DNA of 64,000 nt from Phycisphaeraceae bacterium (lineage in GTDB: Bacteria; Planctomycetota; Phycisphaerae; Phycisphaerales; Phycisphaeraceae), in the NCBI GenBank assembly GCA_002704825.1, contig PAIY01000186.1, positions 1-64,000 of the forward strand, given 5' to 3'. This document shows positions 27,877 to 35,093 of this stretch, piece by piece (position 1 is the stretch's first letter; the number at the start of each line of letters is the position of its first letter). The notes beneath the pieces are model-generated. The model was given only the letters and a program-made list of their open reading frames with translations. It searched no databases and was not told the DNA's origin. The translations under genes were made by a program, and so were the position numbers.

Positions 27877-28000
27877 TTAATCAAGTGATTCAGAACATCA
27901 TCTCACAACATGTTAATCGGACGATGTACATGCCAAGCGTGTTGGTGTTCAAACAGGTGTCCGAAAAACCGTTTCACCCATGGTAACCAAACGACGAAGG

Positions 28001-28174
28001 CCAAAGCCCTTCCTGGGGGACGTGATCCAGCGACGGAACGCTGGCGGGGTTTGGGGCAGAGCCCCATCTTATGTTCGTCTTCAATTCATTTAAATGCAAC
28101 AGAGCAACATAACTTGCCTGAACAAACCAAACTAGACAGGGGGTCCGGGGGGCGAAGCTCCCTGGCCAGAAAAC
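28001..28174 (-). repeat. Dispersed repeat, copy B (inverted)
   Basis: Read on the minus strand it begins GTTTTCTGGCCAGGGAGC and repeats the conserved blocks of copy A, including GATGGGGCTCTGCCCCAAACC. The middle section has diverged. Together the copies form a large inverted repeat that could fold in DNA or RNA. The compact size, hairpins and lack of genes suggest a non-autonomous element of MITE or REP type. Confidence 0.75.
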
Positions 28175-28477
28175 CATTGACCTATCACGCTAATCACCTA
28201 GCGAACTGGCCAAATCACGTTCCTACCCATTCCCAATTCTGAACGCCTCAACGACGACGATTCCGATGACATTTACCATGATTCAGCAATTTTTGCGCAT
28301 TGTGCGTCAAAATTGCACACCACAAACCGAATTATCCGATGATTTCTTTGCTAGCCGTGATACACTGTCCGGCAAGCTTGTTATTGGACGCCTGACTTGA
28401 ACCGTGAAGTCATCCTTTTCCTGCAGGTTCCAACCGTATTTACCGCCGCAGACGCCAAGATCAGTAGGGAGCTGAAC

Positions 28478-29275
28478 GTGGAGTCATCTTCAAGGAAGTT
28501 AACCCGACGCCAGATGTTGCTGGCATCATTGGGCGCCCTCGCCGCTGGATGCAGCGAAGCGCCGCTTATCGTCCAACAGCGCCCGCGCCCCAGTTGGCCG
28601 ACACAGATGCCCCAACCGCGCCACGATTACACCACCAGCTATCAGTCTTACAAACCCCTGCCTCAGCCGACGCAACCTGCAACGCCGACTTACCCACCGA
28701 CGCCACAACCCGCGCCGACTTTCACGACTCCCAAGCCCTCAAGCAGCTACGCGTCAAGCTACAACTCCCCCAACATTATCTCCCGTTCATCCTGGGCCAA
28801 GATGTCGACCAACACCAGTCGCGTCGATGCCATGAACGGCATTAATCGCATCACCCTGCACCATGAAGGCTGGCATACCGTCAACTTCACCGACATGAAC
28901 ACCACCATGGAACGCCTTCAGCACATCCAACGCTTCCATATGAAAGAACGCGGCTGGGGTGATGTCGGCTACCACTACATCATTGACCGTGCAGGTCGCG
29001 TCTGGGAAGCCCGCCCTCTCAAGTATCAGGGAGCCCACGTTGCTGACCAGAACGAACACAACGTCGGCATCATGCTCCTGGGGAACTTCGAAAAACAGTC
29101 CCCCTCCAATATCCAACTCGCATCCGCCCAATCCATGGTCGGTTCAATCATGAGCCAATACCGCGTGCCTGTGCATCGCGTCTACACCCACCAGGAACTC
29201 AAGCCCACCCAATGCCCCGGCCGATTCCTGCAACCCAGACTCGTTGCCATGCGTCAGTCGGGTTACCTGGGCTAA
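28478..29275 (+). CDS. Tat-exported lipoprotein N-acetylmuramoyl-L-alanine amidase (PGRP-like)
   Basis: 265 residues. The GTG at 28478 is chosen: GGGAG lies about six bases upstream and the product begins with a twin-arginine signal, KLTRRQMLLASLGALAAGC, whose Cys could be lipidated. A Pro-rich linker (about 30-80) leads to an Amidase_2/PGRP domain. Zinc ligands are probably the His of ITLHHEG, His of VYTHQEL and Cys of PTQCPGRF, with the Tyr of VGYHYIID also typical. Such enzymes cut the lactyl-peptide bond in peptidoglycan. It is probably anchored outside the cytoplasmic membrane for wall turnover. A TTG start at 28397 would spoil the signal. Confidence 0.85.
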   Translation: MESSSRKLTRRQMLLASLGALAAGCSEAPLIVQQRPRPSWPTQMPQPRHDYTTSYQSYKPLPQPTQPATPTYPPTPQPAPTFTTPKPSSSYASSYNSPNIISRSSWAKMSTNTSRVDAMNGINRITLHHEGWHTVNFTDMNTTMERLQHIQRFHMKERGWGDVGYHYIIDRAGRVWEARPLKYQGAHVADQNEHNVGIMLLGNFEKQSPSNIQLASAQSMVGSIMSQYRVPVHRVYTHQELKPTQCPGRFLQPRLVAMRQSGYLG

Positions 29276-29280
29276 ACAAA

Positions 29281-29562
29281 GTGGCAGGATCATCAAGTCA
29301 ATACCGCCAAGCCCTGAATCAAATTCAACAGGTTCTATTGGAGCATTGGGATCCGATTGGTGTAGGCCATGAAGTAGCTGGGCGAGATGAATACGACAGC
29401 TTTATCCCTATGATTTATCGCATGCTTCATGCAGCATCCGACGAATCGACCATATCGGAATATTTGCTGAAAATTGAAACAGAACAATTCGGTCTTATGC
29501 CCAATCCCGATCGCAATCTTCACGTCGCCCGTCTATTAATCAAATTGAATATCAACAAGTGA
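29281..29562 (+). CDS. Small DUF1871-like protein
   Basis: 93 residues from a GTG at 29281, five bases after the amidase stop. The pattern ALNQIQQVLLEHWDPIGVG, DEYDSFIPMIYRML and YLLKIETEQFGL is that of small acidic proteins of the DUF1871 type, which are of unknown function and often scattered singly in genomes. Start uncertain: no strong ribosome binding site; translation could be coupled to the amidase gene. No catalytic residues recognised. Confidence 0.6.
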   Translation: MAGSSSQYRQALNQIQQVLLEHWDPIGVGHEVAGRDEYDSFIPMIYRMLHAASDESTISEYLLKIETEQFGLMPNPDRNLHVARLLIKLNINK

Positions 29563-29674
29563 TAAGCACCAGTCTTACAGCCCGATAATCTGTTTTCTGA
29601 GCAGGATTTAACCCCACATCCACAAGCAACAACTCACAAAGCTGACAGTTTTTTGAAAAGTCCTGTTCAGCAAC

Positions 29675-29702
29675 TTGCCACACCTAAAAATATCTGTATA
29701 CT
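29675..29702 (+). promoter_or_regulatory. Sigma-70-type promoter of tRNA-Glu
   Basis: TTGCCA (29675-29680), 16 bases, TATACT (29697-29702). Five of six match in each box. It lies about 68 bases upstream of the tRNA. Confidence 0.65.
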
Positions 29703-29769
29703 GTTCCGTCTAACAAGTCCTGACCAGATCTGACTGCCCAAAGCAGTTGGTGAAACAAAACTTGAAGTT

Positions 29770-29844
29770 GGTCCCTTCGTCTAGCCTGGTCCAGGACGCC
29801 AGGTTTTCATCCTGGAAACACGGGTTCAAATCCCGTAGGGATCA
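29770..29844 (+). tRNA. tRNA-Glu (anticodon TTC)
   Basis: 75 bases. The acceptor GGTCCCT pairs with AGGGATC (one G-T). The anticodon arm is CCAGG-TTTTCAT-CCTGG with anticodon TTC. The T-arm is ACGGG-TTCAAAT-CCCGT. The D-arm begins GTCTAG as usual for tRNA-Glu. The CCA end is not encoded. A promoter lies upstream and a terminator at 29853. Confidence 0.93.
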
Positions 29845-29852
29845 CTTTCCTT

Positions 29853-29887
29853 AAACCGCTTTGGCAACCCGTCAAAGCGGTTTTTTT
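29853..29887 (+). terminator. Terminator of tRNA-Glu
   Basis: Eleven-base stem AAACCGCTTTG (29853-29863) and CAAAGCGGTTT (29873-29883), followed by T. It lies nine bases after the tRNA. Confidence 0.88.
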
Positions 29888-29931
29888 ATGTGCGTGTACA
29901 ATTGGGTACTGCATATAAACGGGGAATCAAT

Positions 29932-30867
29932 ATGACCACATCTGCAACGCATGCGATCACCGGGGCGTTTGGGTATTCGGGCAAGTACATTGCCAAGCGA
30001 TTGCTCGAAGACGGACATCACGTGGTAACGTTGACCCAATCACCTGATCGTCCTCATCCGTTTGGGGATCGAGTGACTGCAATGCCACTTTGTTTTGATG
30101 ATCCGAAGCGACTGACGCAACAACTTGATGGCGTGGACGTACTCTATATCACCTATTGAGTGCGCTTTAATCATCGTCAATTTACATATGCTCAAGCTAT
30201 CCAGAACACGCTTCGATTATTCGAGGCTGCAAAGCATGCAGGTGTCCGTCGGGTAGTGTATGTGAGCATTAGCAATCCCTCGGAAGACTCAAAAATGGAA
30301 TACTTCCGGGGCAAAGCCAAACTCGAAAAAGCGCTTGCTGCATCCGGTCTATCCCATGCGATTCTCCGACCGACTGTACTCTTTGGTCGGGAGGATATTC
30401 TAGTGAACAACATTGCATGGACACTGCGTAAGCTGCCTGTCTTCGGCGTGTTTGGTGATGGGCAATATCGCGTCCAACCCATCCATGTTGATGACCTGGC
30501 AAGACTGGCGGTGGAGCTGGGGCAAGGCAGTGAAAATATCATGGTCAATGCCAACGGGCCTGAGACGTTTACGTATCGGCAGATGGTTGAGATGATCCGG
30601 GATGAATTAAATATCAAGTGCCAGGTGATCCGCGTGCCTTCGCGATTGGCCCATGTGATTGGTTCTGTCGTGGGGAAAATCGTTGGTGATGTCACGATCA
30701 CGTGGGATGAAATCCTGGCATTGAGAAATGAGTTGCTGTATGCGGACACGCAACCCACAGGCAAAATTAAACTCACAGACTATGTGCGTGAACATGCAGA
30801 TGAATTGGGGCAGCATTATCACAGCGAAGTTGCTCGACGTCTTGATCGCGATCGTGCTTATGTTTGA
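29932..30867 (+). pseudogene. NmrA-like NAD(P)-binding protein interrupted by an in-frame TGA
   Basis: The ATG at 29932 (GGGGAA seven bases upstream) opens an atypical short-chain-dehydrogenase fold: ITGAFGYSGKYIAKRLLEDGH. The frame stops at TGA 30157-30159 after VDVLYITY, then resumes in the same frame with VRFNHRQFTYAQAI and runs intact to 30867 (VYVSISNPSED, YFRGKAKLEKAL, HAILRPTVLFG). Homologues commonly read TYW-VRF here, so TGA replaces a Trp codon TGG by one base. The rest shows no further damage. It is either a recent nonsense mutation, a sequencing error, or read-through. The family includes NmrA-like regulators and NDUFA9-like proteins. Confidence 0.8.
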
Positions 30868-30992
30868 GTTCACGAATCAGTATCACGCTGCTGGAGCAGT
30901 TATGGTAGACTGCTTGCCCCCCCGCTTGTGATCACGCTTTGCGTGTGATCATGCCTGAATCTTTACCCACAAAATGATTGGAGCCTTTACCG

Positions 30993-31598
30993 ATGTGGAA
31001 AGCATTGAACAGTCCCATTGTCGTTGTCATTGTTGCAGCAGTCCTGTTAGCCGTGGTGATGCAGATGCGTAAGCCGCGACTGGCTGGGGAGCTTCGCGGG
31101 GTGTATGAGGAGTTGATGCACATTGCTGAAGATGGCGCATCCGATGCCAGGAAGACCAAGGCGATTCAAGACTTCGCCCAGGAGATTGCCAAGCAGATGC
31201 GTGAGGGTTTTTCTGCGGGTTTCAAAGCTGCGACAGGCGAGAAGGAAAACAAGGACGTTGCTTTTCTGGCGGTTCAGGAAAAGCTTCAAATCCAGGGACT
31301 CAAGTCGGTCCCTTCACAGTGGGGTAATCGTCAGCGTCACCTTGGCACGTTGATCAACAACTCCGACAAGCCCATTGGTCAGATTCACCTGCATGTGACG
31401 TACAAGCGTGAAGGTGAGTTGATTGACGTGGAGAACAAGTGGCTTAATGACATCAAGATTCTCAAGCCCGGTCAATCCTTTGCCTTTGAGATTGAGCGTA
31501 GCCTGCCACGCGAACTCAAGGGCGAGGAACTTGAAGCGTTCACTGCCGACTCAGTGGACGTGATGGTCAGCGGCTTTGATATTAAGAAGCTCGATTAA
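30993..31598 (+). CDS. Single-pass membrane protein with FxLYD-like domain
   Basis: 201 residues from the ATG at 30993 with GGAG ten bases upstream. An N-terminal membrane helix (NSPIVVVIVAAVLLAVVMQM) is followed by a charged, possibly coiled region (30-95) and a beta-domain with RHLGTLINNSDKPIGQIHLHVTY and ILKPGQSFAFEIER. That pattern, a domain that describes bond-like pairs of strands after a helix, resembles FxLYD-type extracytoplasmic domains. Probably anchored in the membrane with its domain outside. No partner is evident and the function is unknown. Confidence 0.65.
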   Translation: MWKALNSPIVVVIVAAVLLAVVMQMRKPRLAGELRGVYEELMHIAEDGASDARKTKAIQDFAQEIAKQMREGFSAGFKAATGEKENKDVAFLAVQEKLQIQGLKSVPSQWGNRQRHLGTLINNSDKPIGQIHLHVTYKREGELIDVENKWLNDIKILKPGQSFAFEIERSLPRELKGEELEAFTADSVDVMVSGFDIKKLD

Positions 31599-31792
31599 GT
31601 CCGCGATTGTCTTATCGGACAACTGGACGATATGCTGGCTGCCAAGGACGATTCAACGCGTCCCAATAACATGACGCCTTGGATGAATTGCTGCATATTC
31701 ACCTTGTCACGTCCACATTCATAGCAATGTCACCGCCCCATGGAACCGACATTATTCAAGTCCCAATGTTTACATGAGGACTTGACAGTACA

Positions 31793-32248
31793 ATGAATCG
31801 GCTACGACGCTATCAATCCATGGGTCGATGGACCCTCCGAGCGGTTCTTTTCGGTGGGGTACTTTTAGTCTGCTCATTTGTCTTTGACTGGGATTACTAC
31901 GAAAGCATTCACATCTTTCTGGAAGAACTCGATCATTTCGAGTTGGATGAAATCCTGCTGATGGGCGGTCCCGTCGCCCTCGGTGTTCTGCTGGGTATTG
32001 TTCATGCCAAGAATCTCAAGCAGCAGCAGATCAAACTTTACGAACAGCACCTTGAGACACTCGGCCAAACCCTGCACAGTGCCCAGGACATCATCAACAA
32101 TTTCCTTAACAGCATTCAGCTCTACATTCTCAAAGCTCACGATCAAAAGCTTGATCCAAGTGACATTGAAAGTCTTGAAAACCTCATCGAACACACCGCC
32201 CAACGACTCAATCACCTTGAAAAGCCCCTGCTCGAAAAGAACCAATAA
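31793..32248 (+). CDS. Small membrane protein with kinase-dimerisation-like helix pair
   Basis: 151 residues. There are two membrane segments (about 15-32 and 54-70), then a long helical C-terminus: LYEQHLETLGQTLHSAQDIINNFLNSIQLYIL followed by LENLIEHTAQRLNHLEKPLL. The arrangement resembles the dimerisation helices of sensor kinases (H-x-x-x-N-N-x-L), but the histidine is Ala-Gln-Asp here and no ATPase domain follows. It may be a membrane-bound signalling partner or a remnant. GAGGA lies about 12 bases before the ATG. No clear operon. Confidence 0.6.
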   Translation: MNRLRRYQSMGRWTLRAVLFGGVLLVCSFVFDWDYYESIHIFLEELDHFELDEILLMGGPVALGVLLGIVHAKNLKQQQIKLYEQHLETLGQTLHSAQDIINNFLNSIQLYILKAHDQKLDPSDIESLENLIEHTAQRLNHLEKPLLEKNQ

Positions 32249-32502
32249 CCCGCCAAAGCGTCCAAAGCGAATCATGAGTAACCGGCGTCACGATCCCGTG
32301 TCCAAGCCTCTGAGGATCATAACAGTAGCATCATAAAGCCGTCTTAAGTGATCCCAAGCGTTTTGTAGGGTTCGAAAACAATACAAAAACAAGCCGTTAC
32401 GGCGTTTTTCATGCCATCCCAATACGACCATTAAGCATTGATATTTATCAACTTAACAAACATTTAAATCGACTTCATATTTTTTGTATTTCAACACTTG
32501 AC

Positions 32503-32540
32503 TTTCATATCAAACGAGCATTGAATTGAATGATATGAAA
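32503..32540. promoter_or_regulatory. Operator candidate at the GntR/LacI-type regulator (triad 2)
   Basis: Inverted arms TTTCATATC (32503-32511) and GATATGAAA (32532-32540), nine perfect bases, 20 bases apart. The second arm covers the start codon. A TTGACT just left of the first arm could be a −35 box. It looks like an autoregulatory site. Confidence 0.5.
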
Positions 32541-33653
32541 TCAGTCGAGAGCCATACCAAATCCCGATATCAGCAGATTGCTGACGATCTGCGGCAGCAG
32601 ATTCTGCATGGGCAAACCGGACCCGGGGAAAAGTTGCCGACGTTTGATGATCTGGTCACGATGTTCGACACCAGCCGATCCATCGTGCAGATGGCGATCG
32701 GTCAATTACGTGATCAGGGCTTTGTGCGATCAGACGGGCGTCGTGGGATGTTTGTTGCCGACTATCCGCCCCATCTATTCCGCTACGGCATCCTGTTTCC
32801 CGGTCATCCCGGTGATGCGTTCTGGTCCCGGTTTAACATTGCGCTGTGTCAGGAAGCAACCCGCCTTGCTGCCCAGACGCCGGGGTATCGGTTTGAGTTT
32901 TACTACGATTTGCACAAGAACGCTCAGACACCGGGTGTGGATCTGTTGCTTGATGATGTGAAACAACAAACGCTGGCGGGACTGATCGTCATGCCGTTTT
33001 GTGATCACGTCCTGAAGCTCCCACACGTTGCCCACAGCGACATTCCCGTGTTACATCTGTTCGGTTCAACTGAATCCGAACGCCTGCCATCACTGACGAC
33101 GGATCACAGCAACCATTTGACCAACAGTGTTCTACCCAAACTCAAAGCCACGGGCGCCCAACGTGTCGCCGCGTTAAGCATGGCAGAGCATCCTTCAGCG
33201 GAGTTGCTGGGCATGATTCACGCTGCCGGATTGCAGACACGTAAATCGTGGATTCAGTATGTCAGCCGCGATTATCCTGAGACGATTCGCCGGATCGTCT
33301 GGCTGCTTTACGAGTTGCCAGCCGATCAACGACCTGACGGCATTTTGATTCTCGATGACAACCTCATCGAACATGTCATGCTTGGCTTAAACGACTGTGA
33401 ATTGAAAGTCGGTAAAGACGTGCATGTGTTTGCCCAGAACAACTGGCCATGTGAAAGTCCGAACATGCTGCCGATCCATCGGTTTGGCGTGCATACCGGA
33501 CAGTTACTCATCAAAGCCTGTCGCCTGATTGATGACATGCGTCAAGGTAAAAGTATCCCTGAATTCCAGAGCATGCCCTCGTGGTTTGAAAAAGAATTAC
33601 CCAAGTCCGTATCCTTTGACGACGAGCTCCCGCCCTGCATTGAGCAGGAGTAG
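32535..33653 (+). CDS. GntR-type regulator with LacI-like sensor (triad 2)
   Basis: 372 residues from the ATG at 32535; a TTG three codons earlier is less likely. Residues 8-75 are a GntR winged helix (SRYQQIADDLRQQILHGQ, GEKLPTFDDLVTMFDTSRSIVQMAIGQLRDQGFV). The rest is a periplasmic-binding-protein-like sensor (YGILFPGHPGD; LAGLIVMPF; PDGILILDDNLIEH), the GntR plus LacI-sensor arrangement used for sugar-responsive repressors. It precedes two pseudopilins and a GH5-like enzyme in one direction with gaps of about 35-52 bases. It is the likely local controller, responding to a product of that enzyme. Confidence 0.88.
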   Translation: MKSVESHTKSRYQQIADDLRQQILHGQTGPGEKLPTFDDLVTMFDTSRSIVQMAIGQLRDQGFVRSDGRRGMFVADYPPHLFRYGILFPGHPGDAFWSRFNIALCQEATRLAAQTPGYRFEFYYDLHKNAQTPGVDLLLDDVKQQTLAGLIVMPFCDHVLKLPHVAHSDIPVLHLFGSTESERLPSLTTDHSNHLTNSVLPKLKATGAQRVAALSMAEHPSAELLGMIHAAGLQTRKSWIQYVSRDYPETIRRIVWLLYELPADQRPDGILILDDNLIEHVMLGLNDCELKVGKDVHVFAQNNWPCESPNMLPIHRFGVHTGQLLIKACRLIDDMRQGKSIPEFQSMPSWFEKELPKSVSFDDELPPCIEQE

Positions 33654-33704
33654 TTCATCAGTTTTCTTCACGCAAAAATGACCCAACACACAAGGAGTTG
33701 TGTT

Positions 33705-34361
33705 ATGCACTTATTCTCTGTCCACTACAAAGCCTTCACGCTGATCGAACTGTTGGTCGTGATCTCGATCATCTCCTTGCTGATTGCGATTCTGTTACCT
33801 GCATTGAGTTCAGCGCGCAAGACGGCCCAACGTGCTTCATGCATGTCATGTCAACGTCAATCCGTCCAGGTACTCATGCAGTACAACATTGACTTTCTGC
33901 GTGGTGATACCTGGCTGACGGGTGCGGACCAATACAATGGGAACGTTGAGTATTGGGGTCGTCGTGTGGTTGAAGCCGATTACCTGCCGAACATGAATGT
34001 CCTGCAATGTCCGAGTTGGGATAACCAGCAGACTGCTGGCAGCAAGTACAAGCCGACGTTTGGTGTGCGTGATCGCTTGAATTGGAATGTGCCGACCTAC
34101 ACCCCCTTCGAGATGCCGACTCCCGCCAGTAGCTTTGCCGTCGGCGGAGATAGCATTGAATACCAAACTTACTACGACACCGGCCATCCCCAGAACGGAC
34201 GGCTTGATGGCAACATCGGTCGCATTCACCTGCGACATCTGGGAAGCGCCAACATTTTTTATGGTGATGGTCACGTCTCTGCCGTGCCTGCTGCAGACTT
34301 CCCCCTAATCACCCCCACGTCAGAAAACTTCATGTTTCAGTCTGCGGTTGTTTTCAAGTAA
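33705..34361 (+). CDS. Prepilin-like H-X9-DG protein (triad 2, first)
   Basis: 218 residues. The start is the ATG at 33705, decided by AAGGAG seven bases upstream; the ATG at 33678 would add nine residues with no site. The leader HLFSVHYKA is followed by [16 protein letters not shown], with Phe+1 and Glu+5 and Ala at −1. The C-terminal H-X9-DG is RHLGSANIFYGDGHV, and PQNGRLDGNIGRIHLRH precedes it. It is a close sister of the next gene, sharing the layout GGDSI...PQNGRLDG...H-X9-DG. The two probably form a pair serving the same enzyme. Confidence 0.85.
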   Translation: MHLFSVHYKAFTLIELLVVISIISLLIAILLPALSSARKTAQRASCMSCQRQSVQVLMQYNIDFLRGDTWLTGADQYNGNVEYWGRRVVEADYLPNMNVLQCPSWDNQQTAGSKYKPTFGVRDRLNWNVPTYTPFEMPTPASSFAVGGDSIEYQTYYDTGHPQNGRLDGNIGRIHLRHLGSANIFYGDGHVSAVPAADFPLITPTSENFMFQSAVVFK

Positions 34362-34396
34362 TCCCATTTTGCTTCCCTCTCAAATCGAGGCCAACC

Positions 34397-35041
34397 ATGT
34401 CCACAAACAGACGTCAACGCCAAGCCTTCACCCTCATCGAATTGCTGGTCGTAATCTCAATTATCGCATTGTTGATCGCCATCCTCTTGCTAGCTTTGGC
34501 CAAGGCAAGACAGGCCGCCCAGACCACCAGTTGCATGACGCGTCAACGTCAGGCGTGCATGATGCTCACGCAATACAACATGGAACACATGGACGGTGAC
34601 ACGTGGCTGCCGGGCTACAACTATCAGAGCAAGTACTGGACGTACTTCATCATGAAAGCCGGGTACGTCACAGACCGCACCATCACACGGTGTCCCAGTT
34701 GGCCGATTCACTCCAATCGCAGTCAGGATATGCAGGCCTTTGGTGTGCGTACCCGATACAGCAGCAGTAAATCAGATAACACCTACTACGACGTCCCACA
34801 GCCTGCCAGCGATTTCCCGATTGGTGGTGATTCGATTCAAAGTGCCTACGACTCGTTGTACCCACAGAATGGGCGTCTTGACGGCTTTGCCAATCGCATT
34901 CACCTGCGACACAACCGTAATGCCAACATCTTCTTTGCTGACGGTCACGTGGTCACCATGCCCGAAGATGCACTGCGAACCATGTCTCCCAACAGTACCA
35001 AGTTCATGTTCCGTGGCCCGCGCTATTGGCCCGCCCCCTGA
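34397..35041 (+). CDS. Prepilin-like H-X9-DG protein (triad 2, second)
   Basis: 214 residues. The leader STNRRQRQA ends before [16 protein letters not shown], with Phe+1, Glu+5 and Ala at −1. The C-terminal motif is RHNRNANIFFADGHV. It shares MTRQRQACMMLTQYN, IGGDSI and PQNGRLDG with the preceding gene, evidence of local duplication. This is the only triad with two pseudopilins. It is 35 bases after its sister and 52 bases before the GH5-like gene. Exported and anchored or assembled by a prepilin peptidase system encoded elsewhere, by family inference. Confidence 0.85.
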   Translation: MSTNRRQRQAFTLIELLVVISIIALLIAILLLALAKARQAAQTTSCMTRQRQACMMLTQYNMEHMDGDTWLPGYNYQSKYWTYFIMKAGYVTDRTITRCPSWPIHSNRSQDMQAFGVRTRYSSSKSDNTYYDVPQPASDFPIGGDSIQSAYDSLYPQNGRLDGFANRIHLRHNRNANIFFADGHVVTMPEDALRTMSPNSTKFMFRGPRYWPAP

Positions 35042-35093
35042 ACCTGTATGTGAACCATATCCAATACAATTAATTTCTTACTTGAGGATTTCC

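Larger units (their letters stand above)
27613..28477. other. Repeat-filled intergenic region
   Basis: About 860 bases without a credible gene. Most of it is two inverted copies of a roughly 170-base repeat (27708-27876 and 28001-28174) with a 124-base spacer. The short open frames here are repeat sequence. Confidence 0.6.

Noticed and set aside
30157-30159. TGA read as selenocysteine
   Set aside because: No hairpin of SECIS type was evident just downstream, the family does not use Cys/Sec here, and the expected residue is Trp. A nonsense mutation is simpler.
30926-30948. Terminator before the FxLYD-like membrane protein gene
   Set aside because: GTGATCAC and GTGATC arms pair imperfectly and there is no T-run, so no function is claimed.
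34740-35093. Upstream extension of the triad 2 GH5-like gene
   Set aside because: It overlaps the second pseudopilin in another frame; the ATG at 35094 opens a clear signal peptide with a site upstream.
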